Assembly (NCBI GenBank): GCA_035946615.1
Contig: DASYZB010000132.1
Location: forward strand, 36,396 to 100,395
Direction of reading: 5' to 3'
DNA from: Verrucomicrobiia bacterium
Lineage (GTDB): Bacteria; Verrucomicrobiota; Verrucomicrobiia; Limisphaerales; UBA8199
DNA: 64,000 nucleotides
Shown here: positions 1 through 10,000 of the stretch, in pieces
How positions within the stretch are numbered: position 1 is the stretch's first letter
Layout: each line of letters opens with the position of its first letter
Translations under genes and position numbers: made by a program
Notes under the pieces: model-generated
Told to the model about the DNA's origin: nothing
Database searches by the model: none
Seen by the model: the letters and a program-made list of their open reading frames with translations, nothing else

Positions 1-840
1 CAGACCTATGAGAACCCCCTCACGCTAAGCCAGGACAGCGTCCTCAAAGACTCCGCCGGACAGAACATCATCTTCGACTCGACGTTGGACGGCAACCACC
101 GACTCGAAGTGGACACGACCGGAAACGAAATCTTCAATGGTGTCGTCGGTGGCGTTACCCCGCTGATCAGCCTGACAACTGACGCCAGCGGCGGAGTGGG
201 CGGGCAGGCTCAGTTCAATATGACCGCGCCGGGCGGTGCCAATCCTGCAGGCGTTAATGTGGGTTCGCTGGTCATCAACGACGTCGCGGCGATGAATGTC
301 GCCGGAAGCACCGGCCTCAAGCCGAGTGTCGAATCCAGCAGCGGCCAAACTTATAAAGGCGCCGTGGTCTTGAGCGCCGGGACTGTGCTGCGTGATTCGG
401 CAGGACAAGACATCGTCTTTCAAACCACAGTAGATGGGAGTTTTGGTCTCGAGGTCGATACCACCGGCAATGAGGTATTCAATGGTGTGGTCGGCGGCGC
501 AACGCCTTTGGCAAGTCTCACCACCGATGCTTCTGGCGGTACGGGCGGCCAGGCCCAGTTCAATATGGCAGCTCCGGGCGGGGCCAATCCTGCGGGCGTC
601 AATGCGGCCGCCCTGACCATTGCAGACACGGCGGCTTTCCAGGTCTCCGGCAGCACCGCTGCCACCCCCACAGTTCAGTCCACCGCCGGCCAAACCTATA
701 ATGGCGCCGTCGTGTTAAATGCCTCAACCGTTCTTAAGGATGCCGGCGGTCAGAACATCTCGTTGACCTCAACCGTGGATGGAGCAAAAACGCTTGAAGT
801 CGATACCGGCGGCAACGTGGCTTTGGGCGTGTTAGGCGGA
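1..840 (+). repeat. 345-bp tandem repeats in the exoprotein gene, about 2.4 copies
   Basis: The peptide QTY followed by a conserved block (LKD, GQN, LEVDT) recurs at bases 1, 346 and 691, exactly 345 bp (115 codons) apart. The third copy diverges after about base 840. The first copy may continue a longer array upstream of the window. Confidence 0.8.
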
Positions 841-3800
841 GGGACGCGGCTCACGGGCCTGAAAGTCACAGGGAACATCCTCACATTAAATGGCAACATT
901 AATACCGAAGATGCCGCCGTGGATTTTACAGGCATCACAGCGGTGAATTTGGTCAATAATGTAACCATCGATACGGATAGCATCCAGGATGGCGGCGCGG
1001 CGGGGTCGATCAGTTTTGGTCCTGCCACTGCTATTAATGGCAGCCACGCCCTTGTGCTGGATGCCAGCGGCCAGGGCAGCGATGGTTGGGGCAACATCTC
1101 CCTGGGTGTCATCGGGACGACCACACCTTTATTGAGCGGCTTAACCCTTAAAGGGGCAACCCTGAACTTGAACGGCGCCATAGCGATTAGCTCGACCGGT
1201 GTAATTGATTTGGAATCGGTCAATAATATTGCAATCGGCGCAAACATTACGGCCGGCACGTTCGACGCCCATTCTGGTCTCACAGGTTTGGGCAACATCA
1301 CCTTCGGTCCAGCCGTGGTTGTAAAAGCCGATACCCAATCCTATCAGGCTGGGGATGGCCATGGCGGCGGCGCCACATCCACCGCCGACCTGCTCAGCAA
1401 TGGCCCTCTCTTCGAGAATACCGCCGGCCTGGCCGCGCCCGTCAGTTTCACCTATCAGCAGGATGCGGCGATTCTCGCCGGGAATCTCCCGCCGTCAGCC
1501 CAATTCATCGGCGGCCAGCCCTTGGCTTACGTTATCCGTTCCGACGACGGCGCCGTCCAATTACCGGCGCTGACTCTTCCGGGGAGCTTGCAGGTTATCT
1601 CCGCAGGTGACATCACCCAGTTGGGCGCTCTGAGCGTGATGAGCGGAGGCAGTTCCTTCAGCATCGAGGACGTAACCGCCAATATACTATTAGGCGGCCA
1701 GCCCAATCATTTCGCCAACCAACCGCTCAGCGTCGGCGCAATCAACGGTGGCTCTGTGCAGGACTTGAACTTGCGTAACGTGGACCCCGGCGCATCAGTA
1801 TTGGCTTTGCCCGCAAACCTGCGAAACCTGACATTGTATTTTGACACCGCACCAGTAGCACTGCCGGCGGTCACCTTGAGTGGGGCCTTGAGCGTGACGG
1901 CTGGTGGCACGATTAGCCAGAGCGGAGCGCTCAACGTGATGGCCTTTCCCAGCACCTTCACCATCAATGGCGCTGCCGCCAGCGTCCTCCTGGGCAGCAG
2001 CCCCAACAATTTTGGTAATCAGCCCATCACCATCAGCGCCATCAACGGCGGCTCGGTGCAGGATGTGGCGCTGTGGAATGTCTTCGCCACTCCTACCGCC
2101 CTCTACCCGGCACTCCCCGCGGCCCTGCGCAACCTCACTCTGCGATTCGACAATGCCGGAGTGAACCTGCCCGTTCTGACGTTGAGCGGAAATCTGAATG
2201 TGAAAGCCGGCGGGTTGGTGGATTTCACCGGCGCGGCAGCTAGTGTTATTGGCGGGACGATGGCCCTTTCGACCACCGCCGGTGGGATCAGCCAGAGCGG
2301 TACCGGCCCTTTGACTGTTACCGGGACCAGCACACTGGCAGCGGGTCCAGCAAATAACATCGCTCTCAATCAAAACAACAACTTTAGCTCGGTCGGCATT
2401 ACCAGCGGCCATAACGTCGTCCTCAATGACATCAATGGCCTGATTGTAGGTGGCACGATTAGCGGCAACCTCAATGCAACCGCAGGAGGTGTTCTGGGAT
2501 TCAATAACTTGAATATAAGTGGCAACCTGAATGCCACGGCCAATGGATTGATTAATGATAACGGAGCCGTTCACGTGGCAGGTCTATCAAGCCTGGGGGC
2601 CGGCCCGCTCAACGATATTCAACTCACTCATGCAGACGATTTCGGCGGAGCCGTAACCATCGTGAATGGCCGGAATGTGGTGCTAACCGACGTGAACGGG
2701 TTGACCGTAGGGGGGGCGGTCAGTGGTAACTTGGGTATCAGCGCAGGGGGCGCCACTATCTTGAATCCCCTCAGCGTGGGCGGCTTTCTCAATGCAAACG
2801 CCACCGGCCCCATCAGCGATAACGGCGCGGTGACGGTCGCCGGCACCACGGCCTTGGCCGCGGGCCCCGCAAATGACATCACGTTGAATCATGCCGACTC
2901 CTTCCAGGGCGCGGTGACCATTGTGAGCGCCGGGAACGTCAACCTGAATGATATTATAGCGCTGACGCTCGGCGGGACGATCAGCGGTGATCTGGCCACC
3001 ACCGCCGGAGGAGCAACGGCATTTGGCACGCTGAGCGTCGGGGGCAACCTCAGCACCGTGGCAAACGGTCCCATAACGCAGACCGGTCCGATCATCGCTA
3101 ATGGACTGGGCAAGACCGCCACTTTTACTGCCGGTCTGGCCAACGACATTACGCTGGCCAATCCTGCCAATGATTTCACTTCCGTAGGGATCGTTTCCGC
3201 TAATAACGTGGCGTTGTCCGACCTAAATGGCATCGACCTTGCCGCGTCCACCCTGGCTGGCAATTTATCGGTCGCTGCTAACGGCCCGATTACCCAGGGC
3301 GGGGCCATTCTTGCGAATGGAACTGCCAAGGTCGCCACGTTCGCAGCGGGAGCAGCCAACGATATTACGCTCGGAAATTCCGCCAACGATTTTTCAGCCG
3401 TTTCAATTACCTCAGGCAACAATGTGACTTTGGCGGATGCCAACGCCCTGATCCTGGCGGCCTCGACGGTGAGCGGGAATTTTAATGTGTCTGCCAATGG
3501 ACCCATTACGCAGAGCGGGGTTATTTTGGCCAATGGGCTTGGCAAAGTGGCCACCTTCGCCTCCGGCCCTCTCAACGACATCCTGCTGGGCAATCCCGCC
3601 AATGATTTTACAACCGTTGCTATAGGGTCGGCTAACAACGTCACCCTGGCGGATGCCAACGCGCTGAACCTGGGCCCCGCAAATATAAGCGGCAATTTCA
3701 GTGTGACGGCTAACGGCCCGATGACTCAGAGCGGGAGCATCATCGCCAACGGCTCGGGTAAGACCGCAACATTTGCCGCTGGAGCAGCCAATGACATCAA

Positions 3801-6800
3801 CCTGGCCGACCCCGCTAATGATTTTTCCACGGTATCCATAGGGTCCGGCAATAACGTCACGTTGGCGGATGCCAACGCGCTGAACCTGGGCGCCTCGGCC
3901 GTCAGCGGCAATTTTAACGTCACCGCCAGCGGGCCCATCACACAAACCGGGATCATTATAGCCAACGGGCTGGGTAAGATCGCCACTTTTGCTGCCGGAC
4001 CTGGCAATGACGTTACCCTGGCGAATCCCGCCAATGATTTTACAACGGTATCAATTGTCTCGGGCGCCAATGTCCTGCTGGCCGATGCCAATGCCCTGGA
4101 TTTGGGGAACTCGACCGCAAGCGGTAACTTGAGCGTAGCTGCCGCCGGACCCCTAACGCAGAGCGGCGCGCTGAATGTGACCGGTTTGGGCTCATTCACC
4201 TCGACTGCCAGCGGGGCGGCCGGGAACATCACTTTGAATAACGCCGCCAATAATTTCGGGTCAATCACTTTGGTGAGCCCGAATGGGGCGGCGGCGTCAG
4301 TCAATGAAGCAAGTGCTTCAGCCTTGGATACGATTGCAGTCAACAACGGAGCCCTGACGGTCATTTCCGCTGGAGCCATCAGCCAGGTTTCTGGCAAGAC
4401 CATCACCGTAGGGCAGTTGGCTTCCTTCACTTCCTCAGGCAGCGGGGCCAGTGGCGATATCACCCTGAACAATGCCGGTAACAATTTTGGTTCTGTGGGT
4501 TTGAACACCGCCAATGGGGCGGCGGCATCGCTGACTGAGGCGAGCGACACCGCCTTGGATACCGTGGCAGTGAACAACGGCGCCCTGGCGGTCAACTCGG
4601 CCGGCGCTATCAGCCAGGTGGCTGGCAAGAGCATCACGGCGGGACAATTGGCTTCGTTTACCTCGGCAGGCAGCGGGGCCAGCGGAGACATCACCCTCAA
4701 TAACCCGGCAAATAATTTCGGTTCCGTGAGCTTAAACTCGGCTAATGGCGCTGCGGCATCCGTGACTGAGGCCAGCGCTACGGCCTTGGACGCCGTTTCG
4801 GTGAACAATGGGGCGCTAAGCGTTAACTCGGCAGGGGCCATCAGCCAGGTGGCCGGCAGGAGCGTCACGGTCGGCCAGTTGGCTTCCTTCACTTCAACTG
4901 GCAGCGGGGCTGCTGGCGATATCACGTTGGACAATGCCGGGAACAATTTTGGCTCGCTCAGTTTGAACTCCGCCAATGGCTCTGCCGCATCCGCCACCGA
5001 GGCGAGCGATACCGCCCTCGATACTGTGGCCGTAAACAATGGCGCGCTGACGGTCAGTTCAGCCGGCGCCATCAGCCAGGTGGCTGGCAAGAACATTACG
5101 GTAGGGCAGTTGGCCTCCTTTAGTTCCACCGGGAGCGGGGCTAGCGGAGACATCACCCTGAATAACACCGGGAACAACTTCGGTTCCGTTAGCTTGAACT
5201 CGGCTAATGGTTCCGCGGCATCCGTCACTGAAGCGAGCGACACCGCCCTGGACACAGTGGCGGTAAACAATGGCGCGCTGGCCGTCAATTCCGCCGGGGC
5301 AATCAGCCAAGTGGCTGGTAAAAACATCACCGTCGCGCAGTTGGCCTCATTTACATCGACCGGCAGCGGGGCCAGTGGCGACATCACCCTGAACAATGCC
5401 GGTAACAATTTTGGTTCTGTGGGTTTGAACACCGTCAATGGCGCGGCGGCATCGCTGACCGAGGCAAGCGACACTGCCTTGGATACGGTGGCGGTGAACA
5501 ATGGCGCGCTCACGGTCAATTCGGCCGGAGCAATCAGCCAGGTCGCTGGAAAGAGCGTCACCGTGGGCCAGTTGGCTGCCTTTTCTTCAACGGGCAGCGG
5601 CGCCAGTGGCGATATCACGCTCAATAACGCCGGCAATAACTTTGGTTCTGTGGGTCTGAACACCGGTAATGGCTCTGCCGCATCGGTTACCGAGGCGAGC
5701 GACACGGCCCTGGATACGGTTGCGGTGAACAATGGCGCCCTGACAGTCAATTCGGCTGGGGCCATCAGCCAGGTGGCTGGGAAGAGCATCACGGCCGGCC
5801 AGTTGGCCTCATTTACATCGACTGGCAGCGGCGCCAGTGGCGACATCACGCTCGACAACGCCGGGAACAATTTTGGCTCGGTGGCTCTGAGCACAGCCAA
5901 TGGCGCGGCGGCATCTGTCACTGAAGCGAGCGACACCGCCCTGGACACCGTTTCAGTGAATAATGGCGCGCTGATGGTCGATTCGGCCGGAGCCATCAGC
6001 CAAGTGGCTGGCAAGAGCATTGGAGTCGGACAGTTGGCCTCTTTTACCTCCACCGGCAGCGGCGCCAGTGGCGACATCACTTTGAATAATGCAGGAAATA
6101 ACTTCGGCTCAGTGGGTTTGAACACCGCCAATGGTTCAGCGGCATCAGTCACTGAAGCGAGCGACACCGCCCTGGACACCGTGTCAATGAATAATGGCGC
6201 GCTGACAATCAATTCCGCCGGGGCCATCAGCCAGGTTTCCGGTAAGAGCATCACGGTCGGCCAGTTGGCTTCCTTTACCTCCACCGGCAGCGGCGCCAGT
6301 GGCAACATCACGCTGAACAATGCGGGGAATAACTTCGGTTCCGTCGCTCTGAACAGCGCTAATGGCGCCGCGGCATCAGTTACTGAAGCGAGCGACACCG
6401 GCCTGGACACTGTTTCAGTGAATAATGGCGCGCTGACAATCAATTCCGCCGGGGCCATCAGCCAGGTGTCTGGCAAGAGCATCGCCGTCGGCCAGTTGGC
6501 TTCGTTTACCTCCACCGGCAGCGGCGCCAGCGGAGATATCACACTCGACAATGTCGGGAACAATTTCGGCTCTGTGAGTTTGAACACCGCCAATGGTTCA
6601 GCGGCATCAGTCACTGAGGCCAGCGACACCGCCCTGGACACCGTTTCAGTGAACAATGGAGCGCTAACGGTCAATTCTGCCGGAGCCATTAGCCAAGTGG
6701 CCGGCAAGAGCATCGCCGTCGGCCAGTTGGCTTCGTTTACCTCCACCGGCAGCGGCGCCAGAGGAGACATCACACTGGACAATGCCGGAAATAACTTCGG

Positions 6801-9800
6801 CTCAGTGAGTTTGAACACCGCCAATGGTTCGGCGGCATCAGTCACTGAGGCCAGCGACACCGCCCTGGACGCTGTGGTGGTCAACAATGGCGCGCTGACG
6901 GTCAATTCGGCTGGAGCAATCAGCCAGGTTTCTGGCAAGAGCATCTCGGTAGGGCAATTGGCTTCGTTTACCTCAACCGGCAGCGGCGCCAGCGGCGACA
7001 TCACACTGGATAATGCCGGGAATAATTTCGGTTCGGTGGCTCTGAACTCCGCCAATGGTTCAGCGGCTTCGGTCACTGAGGCCAGCGACACCGCCCTGGA
7101 TGCCGTGGCGGTCAACAATGGCGCGCTGACGGTTAACTCAGCCGGAACGATCAGCCAGGCGGCTGGCAAGAGCATTACAGTCGGCCAATTGGCTTCCTTT
7201 ACCTCCACCGGCAGCGGCGCTAGCGGCGACATCACGCTGAACAACGCCGGGAATAATTTCGGGTCCGTGGCTCTGAACACAGCCAATGGCCTGGCAGCAT
7301 CAATCACCGAGGCGAGCGACACTGCCCTGGATACTGTCTCTGTGAACAATGGCGCACTGACGATCAATTCGGCCGGAGCTATCAGCCAGGTGGCCGGCAA
7401 GACCATGACGGTCGGTCAATTGGCCTCATTTATTTCGACCGGCATTGGCGCCAGCGGCGATATCACACTCGACAATGCCGGAAATAATTTCGGCTCAGTG
7501 AGTTTGAACACAGCCAATGGCTCAGCGGCATCACTGACTGAGGCGAGCGACACGGTCCTCGACATCGTCGCGGTGAACAACGGCGCCCTGACACTCAATT
7601 CCGCCGGGGCTATCAGCCAGGTTCCTGGCAAGAGCATCTCGGTAGGGCAGTTGGCTTCCTTTACCTCCACCGGCAGCGGCGCCAGCGGCGACATCACTCT
7701 TAACAATGCAGGCAATAATTTTGGGTCCCTTGGTTTGATTACCGCCAATGGCACAGCGGCGGCAGTCACCCAGGCGGGCGATACCGCACTCGATACGGTG
7801 GCCGTCAACAATGGCGCGCTCACGGTCAATTCGGCCGGCGCTATAAGCCAGGTCTCGGGCAAGAACATCACGGTCGGACAATTGGCTTCGTTTACCTCCA
7901 CCGGCAGCGGCGCCGGCGGAGACATCACACTGAACAATGCCGGGAACTACTTTGGCTCGCTCAGCTTGAACACGGCCAATGGCGCAGCCGCGTCTGTCGC
8001 TGCGGCAAGCGCCGCGGTGCTGGATACAGTCGCTGTGAATAATGGGGCGCTCTCGATCAACTCGGCGGCCGCAATTTCCCAGGTCCCCGGCAGGAGCATC
8101 ACCGTTGGGCAACTGGCCTCCTTTATTTCAGCCGGCAGCGGCGCCAATGGCGACATCACACTGAACAATGCCGGGAACTACTTTGGGTCCTTGAGCCTAA
8201 ACTCCGTCAATGGCGCCGCCGCATCCGTCACTGAAGCCGGGGATGCCCTGTTCGATACTGTCTCTGTCAATAGCGGTTCTCTGGCCCTGGTTTCTCCCGG
8301 CGCGATTAGCCAGGTCCCTGGAAAAGCTATCACCGTGGGGACATCCACCACCCTGAATGCCGGCGGCAACATCACCTTGGATGGCCCGGGCAATTATTTC
8401 GGTGGCTTGGTCACCGTCGCCAATGGCCAGGCAGTCACTCTCGTGGACATCAGCACCTTGACGGTGGGTGGGGCTTCGCGAAGCCTCGAAGCCCACGCCA
8501 ATGGCGGTGACCTCGTCTTTGCCGGATACAACGTCGTCAATGATTTGATGGGAACTGCCAGCGGGAACATTTCCCAAACCGCCCCGGTCTCGGTTGGGGG
8601 CAGCGCGAATCTCGATGCTGGCGGCAACATCACTTTGAATAACCCCGCCAATACTTTCAGCCGCGTCGCGCTCTCGAGCACCAACGGGACTCAGGTCCAG
8701 GTCTCCCAAAGCACCGATATGCACTTGGATGATGTCCTGGCCCCAATCGCCACCGTCATGCTCAACTCGGCCGCGGGCATCTTCCAGGAACCCGGCGCCA
8801 GTCTGGTTGCCAGGGAATTGGCCCTTAACGGCGTCAGCCAGGTATCCCTTGTCGGCACCAATAACCACGTGCAGAATCTCGCCGGAATCCTCACCGGCCC
8901 CGGCGCCTTCCAGTTTACCGACCAGGATGCCCTCACCGTGACCACCGTCGGCGGGGTGCCGGGTATCACCGCGTTGAGCCCAGGCAGCCTGGTCACCCTC
9001 AACGCCAATAACATCGGCATCACGGCCATCGGCATCACCGCCCCCCGCAACCAGGTCACCCTCCAGCCCATCTCCACCTCAGGCACCCTCTTTATCGGTG
9101 GTCCTTATATCGCCGGGCCCAACCCGCTTGAATACGCCGGGCTCAACAACGTCAAGGCCGGCATACTCCAGATCGGCAACAAAACCACTTTCAACGGCAA
9201 CATTGTCGTCAATCAGACCATCACCTTGACCAATAGCTCGGGCCTCCCATTCCAGCCTACCCCGGTCGCCTCCTCCACAAAGGATTCTACCACCCTCTCC
9301 TTGCAGACGATGCGCGGGACCATTACAAACGCGTTCGCCGGCGGGGCCTGGGCTGTCGTGAATGTGCCCCGCTTGAGCCTCGTCGCTTCCAATGTCGCCT
9401 TCCTGGGAAATCTGGCTAATTCGAGCGACGTCAGTTTCCTGGCATGGCAGACCGGAAAGCCTATCACATTCGTCGATGCCAACACCCTCGACCTGCTCTG
9501 GGCCGACCCCGCTAAGATCGGTGTCAATACCCCGCCCGTTTCCCCCTACCCGGCTAATCCCCAGGCCTTTTATACTGGAATAGACGGGGTGTTCGGAGCC
9601 AACCCGCCTACGGGCAATGACATCCTTTTCAACGGCGGCGGTGTGCCGGCGCAGCAATTCGCCAACTCCCTCGCTCCATTTAATTCCATCGAGCTGCCGA
9701 CCAGCCGTTTGACTCTCTCCGCCGTCACCACCGCTTTCGACCTTAAAGCATACGGAGCAAAAATCGATTCCATTCTCGGTCCCGGCTCGATTTGGATGAG

Positions 9801-9933
9801 CTTCGCCGCCATCCCGTTCACCACGACCACACCTGTGGAACAGATGCTCAAACCCGAGGTCACTTCCAAATGGATTCGTGGCGTCACCGGCATCAGCGGC
9901 TCCACCGCCGGCCCCCAGCAATCTTCATATTAG
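1..9933 (+). CDS. Giant repeat exoprotein, TpsA/filamentous haemagglutinin-like (5' end outside window)
   Basis: The reading frame is open from the first base, so the start and any signal peptide or TPS secretion domain lie upstream. The visible 3,310 residues are low-complexity, rich in Gly, Ala, Ser, Asn, Thr and Val, with almost no Cys, as expected of a beta-helical surface fibre. Three repeat blocks follow one another: about 2.4 copies of 115 residues, five of 72 and eighteen of 77. A non-repeated tail of roughly 500 residues ends at the TAG at 9931. The next gene, 67 bp downstream, is a TpsB-type outer-membrane transporter, the main reason for calling this a two-partner secretion substrate; this is inference because the diagnostic N-terminal domain is not in the window. 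An adhesin or biofilm matrix role is plausible. No C-terminal autotransporter barrel or toxin domain is recognisable. Confidence 0.8.
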   Translation, partial: QTYENPLTLSQDSVLKDSAGQNIIFDSTLDGNHRLEVDTTGNEIFNGVVGGVTPLISLTTDASGGVGGQAQFNMTAPGGANPAGVNVGSLVINDVAAMNVAGSTGLKPSVESSSGQTYKGAVVLSAGTVLRDSAGQDIVFQTTVDGSFGLEVDTTGNEVFNGVVGGATPLASLTTDASGGTGGQAQFNMAAPGGANPAGVNAAALTIADTAAFQVSGSTAATPTVQSTAGQTYNGAVVLNASTVLKDAGGQNISLTSTVDGAKTLEVDTGGNVALGVLGGGTRLTGLKVTGNILTLNGNINTEDAAVDFTGITAVNLVNNVTIDTDSIQDGGAAGSISFGPATAINGSHALVLDASGQGSDGWGNISLGVIGTTTPLLSGLTLKGATLNLNGAIAISSTGVIDLESVNNIAIGANITAGTFDAHSGLTGLGNITFGPAVVVKADTQSYQAGDGHGGGATSTADLLSNGPLFENTAGLAAPVSFTYQQDAAILAGNLPPSAQFIGGQPLAYVIRSDDGAVQLPALTLPGSLQVISAGDITQLGALSVMSGGSSFSIEDVTANILLGGQPNHFANQPLSVGAINGGSVQDLNLRNVDPGASVLALPANLRNLTLYFDTAPVALPAVTLSGALSVTAGGTISQSGALNVMAFPSTFTINGAAASVLLGSSPNNFGNQPITISAINGGSVQDVALWNVFATPTALYPALPAALRNLTLRFDNAGVNLPVLTLSGNLNVKAGGLVDFTGAAASVIGGTMALSTTAGGISQSGTGPLTVTGTSTLAAGPANNIALNQNNNFSSVGITSGHNVVLNDINGLIVGGTISGNLNATAGGVLGFNNLNISGNLNATANGLINDNGAVHVAGLSSLGAGPLNDIQLTHADDFGGAVTIVNGRNVVLTDVNGLTVGGAVSGNLGISAGGATILNPLSVGGFLNANATGPISDNGAVTVAGTTALAAGPANDITLNHADSFQGAVTIVSAGNVNLNDIIALTLGGTISGDLATTAGGATAFGTLSVGGNLSTVANGPITQTGPIIANGLGKTATFTAGLANDITLANPANDFTSVGIVSANNVALSDLNGIDLAASTLAGNLSVAANGPITQGGAILANGTAKVATFAAGAANDITLGNSANDFSAVSITSGNNVTLADANALILAASTVSGNFNVSANGPITQSGVILANGLGKVATFASGPLNDILLGNPANDFTTVAIGSANNVTLADANALNLGPANISGNFSVTANGPMTQSGSIIANGSGKTATFAAGAANDINLADPANDFSTVSIGSGNNVTLADANALNLGASAVSGNFNVTASGPITQTGIIIANGLGKIATFAAGPGNDVTLANPANDFTTVSIVSGANVLLADANALDLGNSTASGNLSVAAAGPLTQSGALNVTGLGSFTSTASGAAGNITLNNAANNFGSITLVSPNGAAASVNEASASALDTIAVNNGALTVISAGAISQVSGKTITVGQLASFTSSGSGASGDITLNNAGNNFGSVGLNTANGAAASLTEASDTALDTVAVNNGALAVNSAGAISQVAGKSITAGQLASFTSAGSGASGDITLNNPANNFGSVSLNSANGAAASVTEASATALDAVSVNNGALSVNSAGAISQVAGRSVTVGQLASFTSTGSGAAGDITLDNAGNNFGSLSLNSANGSAASATEASDTALDTVAVNNGALTVSSAGAISQVAGKNITVGQLASFSSTGSGASGDITLNNTGNNFGSVSLNSANGSAASVTEASDTALDTVAVNNGALAVNSAGAISQVAGKNITVAQLASFTSTGSGASGDITLNNAGNNFGSVGLNTVNGAAASLTEASDTALDTVAVNNGALTVNSAGAISQVAGKSVTVGQLAAFSSTGSGASGDITLNNAGNNFGSVGLNTGNGSAASVTEASDTALDTVAVNNGALTVNSAGAISQVAGKSITAGQLASFTSTGSGASGDITLDNAGNNFGSVALSTANGAAASVTEASDTALDTVSVNNGALMVDSAGAISQVAGKSIGVGQLASFTSTGSGASGDITLNNAGNNFGSVGLNTANGSAASVTEASDTALDTVSMNNGALTINSAGAISQVSGKSITVGQLASFTSTGSGASGNITLNNAGNNFGSVALNSANGAAASVTEASDTGLDTVSVNNGALTINSAGAISQVSGKSIAVGQLASFTSTGSGASGDITLDNVGNNFGSVSLNTANGSAASVTEASDTALDTVSVNNGALTVNSAGAISQVAGKSIAVGQLASFTSTGSGARGDITLDNAGNNFGSVSLNTANGSAASVTEASDTALDAVVVNNGALTVNSAGAISQVSGKSISVGQLASFTSTGSGASGDITLDNAGNNFGSVALNSANGSAASVTEASDTALDAVAVNNGALTVNSAGTISQAAGKSITVGQLASFTSTGSGASGDITLNNAGNNFGSVALNTANGLAASITEASDTALDTVSVNNGALTINSAGAISQVAGKTMTVGQLASFISTGIGASGDITLDNAGNNFGSVSLNTANGSAASLTEASDTVLDIVAVNNGALTLNSAGAISQVPGKSISVGQLASFTSTGSGASGDITLNNAGNNFGSLGLITANGTAAAVTQAGDTALDTVAVNNGALTVNSAGAISQVSGKNITVGQLASFTSTGSGAGGDITLNNAGNYFGSLSLNTANGAAASVAAASAAVLDTVAVNNGALSINSAAAISQVPGRSITVGQLASFISAGSGANGDITLNNAGNYFGSLSLNSVNGAAASVTEAGDALFDTVSVNSGSLALVSPGAISQVPGKAITVGTSTTLNAGGNITLDGPGNYFGGLVTVANGQAVTLVDISTLTVGGASRSLEAHANGGDLVFAGYNVVNDLMGTASGNISQTAPVSVGGSANLDAGGNITLNNPANTFSRVALSSTNGTQVQVSQSTDMHLDDVLAPIATVMLNSAAGIFQEPGASLVARELALNGVSQVSLVGTNNHVQNLAGILTGPGAFQFTDQDALTVTTVGGVPGITALSPGSLVTLNANNIGITAIGITAPRNQVTLQPISTSGTLFIGGPYIAGPNPLEYAGLNNVKAGILQIGNKTTFNGNIVVNQTITLTNSSGLPFQPTPVASSTKDSTTLSLQTMRGTITNAFAGGAWAVVNVPRLSLVASNVAFLGNLANSSDVSFLAWQTGKPITFVDANTLDLLWADPAKIGVNTPPVSPYPANPQAFYTGIDGVFGANPPTGNDILFNGGGVPAQQFANSLAPFNSIELPTSRLTLSAVTTAFDLKAYGAKIDSILGPGSIWMSFAAIPFTTTTPVEQMLKPEVTSKWIRGVTGISGSTAGPQQSSY
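3061..4182 (+). repeat. 216-bp tandem repeats in the exoprotein gene, 5 copies plus a partial
   Basis: Units of 72 codons begin with a (A)NGPITQ-like motif and contain ANDITL and NDF motifs. Five whole units run from 3061 to 4140. A shortened sixth joins the 77-residue array at 4183. Confidence 0.8.
4183..8337 (+). repeat. 231-bp tandem repeat array, 18 copies (77 residues each)
   Basis: Each unit starts GQLASFTS, passes through GDITLNNAGNNFGS and DTALD, and ends near GAISQVAGK. Eighteen units cover 4,155 bp; the first is one codon shorter. Several central copies are nearly identical in DNA, which points to recent expansion or homogenisation. A degenerate nineteenth half-unit follows at 8338. 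The regular period comes from codons of a single open frame, so this is not a CRISPR array. Confidence 0.92.
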
Positions 9934-10000
9934 GGAACTCTGAGCAGGGCTATGCGGGCATCGTCAGAAATCGGATGAGGGAACCTTTTAAAGTAAGCCT

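Noticed and set aside
3726..7406. A 1,226-codon open frame on the minus strand inside the repeat gene
   Set aside because: It mirrors the 231-bp repeats of the plus-strand gene, so codon bias and period keep it open; composition is not protein-like.
4183..8337. Regular repeats that might suggest a CRISPR array
   Set aside because: The 231-bp period is a coding repeat in one open frame with no short repeats separated by unique spacers.
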